NCBI RefSeq assembly: GCF_024679245.1
Contig: NC_090178.1
Coordinates: forward strand, 43,758,072-43,822,071
DNA: 64,000 bases
Reading direction: 5' to 3'
DNA from: Pseudorasbora parva
Taxonomy: Eukaryota > Chordata > Actinopteri > Cypriniformes > Gobionidae
Made by a program: the position numbers and the translations under genes. The notes beneath the pieces are model-generated. The model searched no databases. It worked only from the letters and a program-made list of their open reading frames with translations, and was not told where the DNA came from. The first letter of the stretch is position 1, and each line of letters starts with the position of its first letter. Below, piece after piece: positions 56,166-64,000 of the stretch.

Positions 56166-56594
56166 CCTTGTTCAGAAGATAACAAATTCTGAAACACCAA
56201 CCAACCAATTTTTTATCATGTTAAGGCAACTAGGTAACTTACTTTTTTTTAAAGTTAAACCATATATATATAATTTACATCAGACTTTGGAAAAATAAAA
56301 TAGTTTTTTTTTAAGCCTGTTAGCAAATTGTACAATTATGAACTGCACTAAATTGTTTTCGATTAATGGGTCAATCATATTACCTTGAACATCTTCACTT
56401 CTCCTGACTTCTCAATATCTTCACTTCTCACAAAACTGATTTTTTTTTAAAAACCACTTCAAACCATAAAATACTGATTAAGATGATGATGATGGTGCAT
56501 CTCTAAACAAAAAGTTCCTATTCTAATAATGTTTTACAACAAAAAGGATCGTCTCTTCCCACATGAGCAGGTGTATCAGAGAGCCGTCTAATAC

Positions 56595-56718
56595 CTTTCC
56601 TGCCTTCCACGGCTTTCAGCATTCCCTGATAGTACAAGTCATCCGAGGGGATCCTCTCCCTCCTCTCCCCGTCCAGGCTATCGGTCGAGTATTCCCTCCG
56701 TCTCTGTTGCGTACTCAT
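56595..56718 (-). CDS. plec: plectin first exon 1a
   Basis: ATG at 56716-56718 opens 41 codons plus one base: MSTQQRRREYSTDSLDGERR then ERIPSDDLYYQGMLKAVEGR, ending K and the first base of an Asp codon that exon 2 completes (..[12 protein letters not shown]). Mammalian exon 1a starts MSQHQLR and ends with SSEDNLYLAVLRASEGKK before DERDR, so the SDDLYYQGMLKAVEGRK block identifies isoform 1a, which in mammals is the epithelial, hemidesmosome-associated form. Donor AAAG|GTATTA. There is no in-frame ATG upstream before a stop. Other first exons (1, 1b-1f and so on) were not found. Confidence 0.87.
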
Positions 56719-56789
56719 CTCCTTTACTTCTGTCAGCCACAAATCTCTGCTCTTCACAAGCTCCCTCACTTTTCCAAATAGAAAGTTAC

Positions 56790-57060
56790 AGCGATGTTCC
56801 GGTTAAGACTTAAGGTTCCCGTTTAATTTCTGCTGTCCATTTTCTGGCTCCGGTAAATGATGTCAGTAGGCTACAGGTTCTGGGCCGGCTCTCGTGCCGT
56901 TCTGACTACTGTGAGACACCGTGGTTGGAGGGCACTTCGGGTTATGTTTGGCTCCGCCTAATCTCTGAATTGTCATGTTGGTGGATCCGAGGCAGGAAGA
57001 AGGGGCTGAATCAGGGAAAGTGAGTGGGAAGGTGTGTCTGCCGGCATGCCTCATCTAGAG
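56790..57060 (-). promoter_or_regulatory. probable 5' UTR/promoter of plectin-1a
   Basis: A GC-rich block directly upstream of exon 1a, between AT-rich flanks, with TTGGCTCCGCCTAATCTC-type sequence. No TATA box is obvious. Assigned by position and composition only. Confidence 0.4.
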
Positions 57061-58340
57061 TCCCACACCCTCTCCAAACAGTCACACCAAATCATCACAA
57101 TCTCTGAAGAATAATGCAGCAGGAAATGGAGAGTGTGATGAGTTGTGTAACTACTTCACTCTGAGCACAAAACGCGTGTAGAACTGGCCACAAGAGCCAT
57201 TAAAGGAACAGGAGTTACACAATCACAACTCACCCTTACAGACACACACATGCATACTGTACACATACATACGCTCCTTTAATGATTAACCACTGTAACA
57301 TACCTAAGCGGTTGGGCAAGTATGAGTAAGAGTGTGTCCTGCCAATAAGACAGGGTGAGGCTCTGGGATGGGCCGCTCACGTCTACACACGCTGGAGATT
57401 ACCATTACTGAATCTAAACCAACCCCAGTTAAATACATAACCAGAGGCTGCAAAATGAACACCCAGAAATAAGACCAAAAGTCTTTAAAAGATTATTGTC
57501 TTGTTTGGATGAGAGCGCGTGTTTATGTGATCATGCTTAACGTGCATGTGCATCACTAGATGAATGTGTTGATATGTGAAGGAAGAGAAAGATTTATAGA
57601 CGCAATAGGTGATGAGTGACAGTTCTGCACAAGGTCTCATAAAGATATAACGCAATAGCTGAGGACAGGGCGTTCATCACATGCTCAACATCTGAACAGA
57701 CCCGCACCATAAACTTTAAGAAGCTGCTCATATGAGGACCTGTTCAGGCTCGCTAGTAGGTATAACGGCCTGAACATGACAGTGTTTGCCGGAGCGATTA
57801 TTTGACGATATATATCTGACATATCCTTTAGCTGGTGTGGAAGCTGACGCCTTCATTTTAGAGACGACTGATTTCCTCTTGATACAGAAGAAGGTATTAA
57901 GGTGTGGCACAAAAAACTACCAACACCTATAACAGCATTCATTAACAACAAAAAATCCTTTTATGTCAGTTTATGATTTAAAATATTCCAACCGCTAAGT
58001 ATCCACTGTGGTGTAAGGCTTTTTTCCGCTTTGAAATAAATTAATATGTAATTATATACCCATTCAATTGAACAAAGGTGACAATAAATATTTATATTTC
58101 AAATAAATGCCGTTATTTTGAACTTTCTATTAATCAAAGGATCACGTGGCACTGAAGACTGGAGCAATGATGCTGAAAAATTCTCTGATCACGTTAATAA
58201 ATTACATTTGCAAATATAATCAATTAGAAAAGTCATTTTAAATCGTCATAATAAATTTCACAAAATTACAGTATTTACTGTATTAAATAAATGCACAAAT
58301 CTGAAGTTGTGAAACCCTGATCGATAACTTTCATAGTTAT
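57060..58340. other. upstream region without recognised genes
   Basis: No plectin-like first exon seen. A short frame at 57728-57863 (minus) starts MKASASTPAKGYVRYISSNN, but its only donor-like GT is in the wrong phase for exon 2. Repeat family 1 is at 58130-58200. Confidence 0.4.
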
Positions 58341-58342
58341 AA

Positions 58343-58475
58343 GCAGTGTTGGGAAAAGTTACTTTTAAAAGTAATCCGTTACAAAACTGTTTTACTCCCT
58401 AAAAAAATAACTAATTGCATTACTTTTTTATGGAAAGTAATGCGTTACATTACTTTTGAGTTACTTTTTCTCACC
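58343..58475. repeat. hAT-like repeat end
   Basis: CAGTGTTGGGAAAAGTTACT and TTAAAAGTAATCCGTTAC resemble the ends of the element at 5592-6633. The partner end was not located. Confidence 0.6.
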
Positions 58476-59842
58476 TGGGCTGCTTGCTTGTTTGTTAGTT
58501 TTTTAATAACAAAAAAAAAGTTCGATTTTTTTCGATTTTTTCGATGTAAAGGTACTTTCACACCAAAAGTGAAATGAATAAGCCTCAGACTGAAGGAAAT
58601 GCAGGTTCACTTCTGTACAGTAGAGGGCACAGTTTAAAAAATGCTGTGCTGCCATTCTGCATTCATGAAAAAGTCCGATATTTATCTAGGGTACTTTTTG
58701 CTTATTATTAGTATGGTAGATCATCGAAGATCAGCAACAAAGACAGTGCTAATAAAGTGAGATTAAATACATAAAGTATGTGTAATTTAATATATTTAAT
58801 TATTGCAGGTTTGCATAATATTCTGAAATGACATTTTATGCATTATTACATTTTGCATTTAAATTGCATTAATTTCAGTTTTTTGTTTTTAGTAAATGCC
58901 TACTCCCCTTTAGTCTAGAACTACAGTAACCATTATGTTCACACAGCGCACACAACACCGCTGCACTAACTCACGGTTCTCTCAACATAGGACAGGAGAG
59001 CTGGCAGTCAACAAAAGTCATTTGTATTGCTTAGTTGAAAAAGTAACAAATATTTTGGTGAAATACTACGAGCAAGGTAGACACCGTAAGCAGATTGATA
59101 CACATGTTTATGTGATGCTCTTCTAATGTGGTTTGAGCAATAAACCCCACAGGAGCACCAGAAGTTTCCATAAAGCATAACATCAGCCACAGCTCATCTC
59201 ATTCACAGACCAGCTGATGCATAATGCACACAAAAAATGTCAAGAGCTGGCTGAAAACTGAAATCTGATTGGCTGTCTTAATAAATCAGCCCTTCTGAAG
59301 AAGACCTATAGCCAGAAGATATGAGTAGAACTACATGGTGTTATACAAACACAACTTTGAAGATTTTCAAGAGCTTTGTTTAAGACATGTGATATCCAAA
59401 ACGTGATACCCTTGGGTACACTCGTATAATTACTGTTTCAGATGAACCCACACCTATACGACAAGAAAATTGTGAAAACTTGGTTCTTGGCCAAAGCTGC
59501 GCCAGGCTTTTTTCCAATAGTCAAGTCTACACAAGACTGATCCTTCACACAAGCAGGGAGAAGTATAAAACATGAATTTTTGAATCAATATCAAGTATTC
59601 ATCTTTTAACTTCACATACGCCTCAGATCTTTCTTTGAACTACATGCACACAAAACTGGATCTGGATCTGGGGTTCAGATGAGAAGATGCAGGCAAGAGC
59701 CAATCAGAAGACGTTTTGTTTGTCAATGGTGTTTTTGGTGCCGTGACCCTGATCTAATGTTCCCAGAATATCTTTGGTCAGATGATAAGGGTTAAAGATC
59801 AGATCTCTAAAGGTGTGGAGTGCATATTATACTGTAATATCA

Positions 59843-60359
59843 TAGCCTGACAAGCCAAACCCACTTTAAGATGTTTGGTCTTGAAACTCACGATTGACAG
59901 CTCAATCCGAGGGGCGGGATAAACGGTTGTCTTACAAACTCCCTCTGCACGGCGTGCATGCAATTGGATAGCGCTACAACCAACCAGAGCAATGAAGGTG
60001 AAGCAGAGTAGGTTGACAGATTAGTTTTTGCCGTAACCAGTCGGCAGAACACATCTTCCCTTCTTAAGAATGACTTCAGTGCCGTTCTTTGTTCTTTTCT
60101 CAGAGAAAAGCTTAACTCCAAGTCTTCCAGAGTCACGGTCAAAGCTGATTCAAAAGACCGCCGTTCGCCAGTTTCTGTGTTTACTAGAAGCACGCATGCC
60201 GTCATTATGTTAAGCCCCACCCACCGACTCTATACACGATGTGATTGGCCCGACCAGAGTTTGGCGTTTACAGCTCAGAAGTGATTTGAGAGTTGCTTGA
60301 CGACACTCGCGGCAGATTAGATTTGCTGCCGCTAGGGTGCGTCTAGATTTCTAGGCTTG
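59843..60359. mobile_element. probable non-autonomous DNA transposon
   Basis: Begins TAGCCTGACAAGCC and ends CGTCTAGATTTCTAGGCTTG, a combination familiar from cyprinid hAT-like repeats; GC-rich interior. Open frames inside (for example minus 59888-60220) have no known domain. Confidence 0.5.
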
Positions 60360-60369
60360 TAATATCATA

Positions 60370-61540
60370 CTATAAAAAAGTACTGTGCAACGATATCTAT
60401 ATTGTAAAACAAAACAAAACAAAAATACTAATTTTGCGAATTAAACAAAATTATATTGGAGTGATTTTTTTTTTTTTTTTACAAGAAAACACTATTTTAG
60501 TCTTTCAAATACAAAATTTCACATTTAATGGCAATTTTTTACTTGCCATTTCTTTTTAATTATTTATGAAATTTCCTAGCAATTTCTGAGTGAAACATTT
60601 TATTTTATTTTATTTTATTTTAATACAGTGCAGTGTGATTTAAATAATAAAGTTTCAAAAAACTGGTGTACTTTCAGTCTATATGAAAAGAACAAAAATG
60701 CTAATATTCTTAAAATGCAGTGCATTTCTAATGAAAATCATTGAAGCACTGTTTTTGTGTGATATTTAAATGGGTCATGTGTAAGAATTTCCATCTATTA
60801 ATCGTTTTGTATGTCCAATGTGTGAACAGCTTGTAAGAAAACTTAAAATACAAGACCTTCCCCAACTTTGTCTCTCGATACGTTTTTGCCAGGACAATCA
60901 AAAAGGTGTAGCAGATCCTCGTGCTCCCGAGAGCCTCTCTTCTGTTCAATGACACATGAAATGAATGCTCAGGATAATGCCGAAAGAGCCAATCTGTACT
61001 GTAATGTCAATGTATGCAAAGAAAATGGATTTATTCAAACTTTAGCCTCACACAGCCAATCTATACATAGTAGCCAATATATCTATAGTATCATAACAGT
61101 GCCATTTTAATGACTTAATCTGTCGACATGATGCGGTGGATTGCTTTTTCAGATGATCAGATGCTTTCTTAACTGATGTTTTCTAACCGCTGTCATTTTT
61201 GTTGTGTGTTTATTTTGTTATTGAGAGGAATGCAAGCAGTGCATATTTACATATTATGGATGCCGTTAGATGTTCAATAACAGTATATTCACAGCAAAGC
61301 TATTTCCAATGTCTTTTCACTTCTAAGGAAAGGTTGAAAAATAAATATATATTGTGACGCAATATAACGGTGACGCTAATAACAAGGGTTTCTGAATTCT
61401 AAATTTAGCCCATTTTAGCAAACAACTTCCACAACTTTAGCAAAAAACACTACCATTGCAGTAGAGGCATAGTTGATAGTGTGTATATAAGCAACCTGAA
61501 ACAGAATTAAATCCAAACGTCACAGATAAGACTTGGGGAC
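60370..61540. other. AT-rich region without recognised genes
   Basis: No supported feature, apart from TTTTATTTTATTTTA repeats near 60600 and a T run near 60465-60480. Confidence 0.4.
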
Positions 61541-61546
61541 AGATTT

Positions 61547-61827
61547 ACTAAACAGGGCAAATTAGCGTTCACAATTCCAAAAAAGCGCAGATGGGACTGG
61601 AAAGTTCAGCGCGTGATCTACTGACGATGTGCATATTAAAGACGGACCATTTCTATAATGACCAACACAATCAAAATTGACCTATAATGACCACATTGAC
61701 TAAAGTAAGCTATAGTAAATCATCTTGTAAATACTCTCCTGCCATAAATCTGAAAGGGAATCCTGACAGTAGTTTTTTAATGCCAAAAGAGGGTTAGTGC
61801 AAGCTCTTAGCAAATCTGGCCCTTAAA
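61547..61827. repeat. interspersed repeat, family 2
   Basis: GGACAGATTTACTAAACAGG at the left and AGCAAATCTGGCCCTTAA at the right are weak inverted ends; the middle shares GAAAGTTCAGCG..GTGATCTACTGAC with 20730-20910. Confidence 0.6.
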
Positions 61828-61829
61828 TG

Positions 61830-63230
61830 TGTCTTTAAAGGTAATGAGATTGATGTTAGAACAATGGTAACTCTTCACATTCCTCCATTAGGTGTAACCA
61901 AACCATATTAGCCATGAAAGTGCCTCCCAATCCCATCCACAACTGGCTCCCTCCGGATCCGTCTCTCCTCCTGCTGCGTGTGAGAGCGTGTACAGTGATG
62001 TCTGTCATGCCCAGAGAAAGAGGAATGTGAAGTCTGCTTTGATTTCACCTCAAACACGAACACACCCTGTCCTTCCCAAAGAGAACAACACGGACACCTG
62101 AGCTCTTTTTTGCCTCTTAGATGCTTTTACTTTTCTTTCCATGGTTTTTTTTTTATAATCGATTTACCAAAGCCATAATTAAGTGTCTTTCCATTCGCTC
62201 ATAATTCCCAGCATTAATAGTGCAATTACAAAACTGCATGGAACATTAATATCCAAATTTAGCTAAATCTATGAATCAAGTTCAGATGTGATAGTCAAAA
62301 CGGGATTTGGGGAAATCTCTGTTTATCTGGAGATTGAAAGCAGAACATCAACAGCAGCTGAGATCTAAAATAGCCCATCAGACGTTCTGCACTGGAGTGG
62401 AAAACAGACGGACCTGCCAAGCAGTTCTGCAAACTCACTCACAGCAGGCTCTCTTCAAATCATGACATGCACTTCAAACGCGTAATATAAGACGCATGTT
62501 AAAGTCCTCATGAAATCAAAATGCACTCAATTTACTTTCTTAATGCACATCCCTGGTGTTACTGCTGAGCGATTTCTTCATAATCCCAAATCCTTGTGTA
62601 AAAACCTTCCTCTGAAAAGAAACTTCTTCCACTAAATCTGATGGGTTGAATTTTTGCACTTTGAAGAGTTTGCTTTTGAGAAATTGTCACAAAATAAAGT
62701 GATTGTTGCTAGTATTTTTCACTATTTAAAATCAGTAAATAAATGACTGTCTCTAAAAAGTATAGGATGATTTAATACTAACTACTTTCTAAATCCCATA
62801 TCCACAACGACCAGTCGAACAGTACAACGATTTTAACTGTTTCAAATAAACAATATCCAGTTGCGTACATTATACTTGAACTGACCAAAGTGTGTAAATG
62901 TAGAAGGTTACATTAAAAACATACATTTTAACATTAAATGTTAATGTTAAATCCACTATTGTTTTAGAATTGCTCTATAGTCTATATTACAAAAATATAT
63001 AATTATTGAGTAATTACATACCGTAATTTACTTTTTCAAGGGAAAAGTAATTCAATGCTGTCAAATCGATTAATCGCATGAAAGAAGAGTATGTTTACAT
63101 AATATGTGTGTGTACTGTGTATAGTTATTTAGTGTATAACTACACACTCACTCACATTTCTGTTAATAGATCCTCATAAATATTACACACTGCACCTTTA
63201 AATATATACCTGAAATGAATGTATATTTAT
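61830..63230. other. AT-rich region without recognised genes
   Basis: Nothing coding seen. Ordinary intergenic or upstream-intron sequence. Confidence 0.4.
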
Positions 63231-63234
63231 ATAC

Positions 63235-64000
63235 ACAGCAGGCCAAAAGTTTGGACACATTACTATTTGTAATGTTTTTGAAAGAAGTTTCTTCTGCTCA
63301 TCAAGCCTGCATTTATTTGATCAAAAATACAGATTTTTTTTTTAAATATTGTGATATATTATTACAATTAAAAATATTTGGTTTTCAATTTATTATACTT
63401 TAAATGATCATTTATTTCTGTGATCAAAGCTGAATGTTCAGGATGGTTCCTCCAGTCTTCAGTGATCATGATCCGTCAGAAATCATTCTCATATGAGGAT
63501 TTATTATGAGTGTTGGAAACAGTTCTGCTAATATATTTGATGAATAAAAGGTTCAAAAGAACTGCATTTATTCAAAATAAAAACACTTTCAAACAATATA
63601 AATCTCATTTACTATGTATGTTTATCAATTTAACACATCCTTGCTGAATAAAATTATTGATTTATTTCAACAAAAAAAAAAAAAAAAGACTGACCAGTGT
63701 ATATTGTTTTTACAAAAGATTTCTATTTTTAAAACATTTGCTTCTTCTGCTTTTTTTTCCTTTTTTTTTTTTTTTTTTACTTTTTATTCATAAAAATATT
63801 ATTTAAAAAAGTGTCACAGGTTATGAAAAAATATTAAATAGCAGAACTGTTTCCAACTTTGAAAATGAATCCTCATATGAGAATGATTTCTGAAGGATCA
63901 TGATCACTGAAGACTGGAGGAATGATCTGGAAAATTCAGCTTTGATCACAGAAAGAATCATTTCATTTGAAATCATGATCATTTAAAGTATAATAAATTG
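63235..64000. mobile_element. foldback element of repeat family 1, cut by the window edge
   Basis: Two long arms are inverted: GATCAAAGCTGAATGTTCAG and TCATATGAGGATTTATTATG on the left answer AATCCTCATATGAGAATGA and TTCAGCTTTGATCACAGAAA on the right; the centre has T and A runs. The right end lies beyond base 64000. Confidence 0.8.

Larger units (their letters stand above)
1..56718 (-). other. plec: plectin gene (plec), exons 1a to 31; 3' end outside window
   Basis: Plectin links actin, intermediate filaments, microtubules and membrane junctions such as hemidesmosomes. Thirty-three coding exons read in order on the minus strand join without a phase conflict into 2027 codons. In order they give an isoform-1a head, CH1 and CH2 (about residues 45-290), the spectrin-repeat plakin domain (about 297-1371) with an SH3 fold near 825-890, and the start of the coiled-coil rod (1372-2027). 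Leaving out the two alternative exons, the exon count up to the rod is 31, the same as I recall for mammalian PLEC. The related plakins dystonin and MACF1 share the CH and plakin parts but have spectrin repeats instead of this long coiled-coil rod, so plectin is the clear call. Teleosts have two plectin paralogues; which one this is cannot be decided here. Residue numbers in the exon entries count both alternative exons. Confidence 0.96.

Noticed and set aside
59888..60220. A 110-codon minus-strand frame as a gene or plectin first exon
   Set aside because: Lies inside a repeat-like block, has no known domain, and no donor in the right phase for exon 2 was seen.
1..64000. CRISPR arrays, operons, riboswitches or prophage
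   Set aside because: The tandem repeats have no unique spacers, and intron-exon structure with a vertebrate cytolinker gene excludes a prokaryotic window.

Overview
The window is vertebrate, most likely a cyprinid teleost (zebrafish, carp or goldfish type). It carries one multi-exon gene in AT-rich introns crowded with the small DNA transposons, Tc1 relics and foldback elements typical of cyprinid genomes. I made the species call by recognising repeat families, not by a database search.

The gene is plectin (plec), a giant cytolinker of the plakin family, on the minus strand. Its 5' end is at high coordinates and its 3' end runs off the left edge. I placed 33 coding exons by reading GT/AG boundaries, phase and protein similarity: first exon 1a (56595-56718), exons 2 to 31, and two short alternative exons, 2alpha (15 nt) and 3alpha (36 nt). 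All phases agree and the total is 6081 nt (2027 codons). Exons 2-8 encode the two calponin-homology (CH) domains that bind actin. Exons 9-30 encode the spectrin-repeat plakin domain, with an SH3 fold in exons 20-21. Exon 31 (1-1968, cut by the window) encodes the coiled-coil rod. The last exon, with the plectin repeats that bind intermediate filaments, lies outside. pleca and plecb cannot be told apart here.

Layout: 1-21 kb holds the rod and most of the plakin domain; 21-31 kb the N-terminal plakin domain; 30-49 kb the actin-binding domain with long introns; 48.5-56.6 kb is intron 1, which holds a young 3.3-kb non-autonomous LTR element (49357-52647) and Tc1 and terminal-inverted-repeat elements; 56.6-57.1 kb is exon 1a with its GC-rich upstream region; 57-64 kb shows only repeats and AT-rich sequence.

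Most notable: a hAT-type element whose 8-bp target duplication overlaps the exon 27 splice donor; an ORF of coding character inside the intron that splits CH2, phase-compatible with the next plectin exon, which may be an internal first exon; the conserved 15-nt and 36-nt alternative exons; and the LTR element, with LTRs that look identical by eye and an ORF built from in-frame 24-, 27- and 30-bp repeats. I saw no bacterial-type operon, CRISPR array or intact RNA gene. All boundaries were read by eye.
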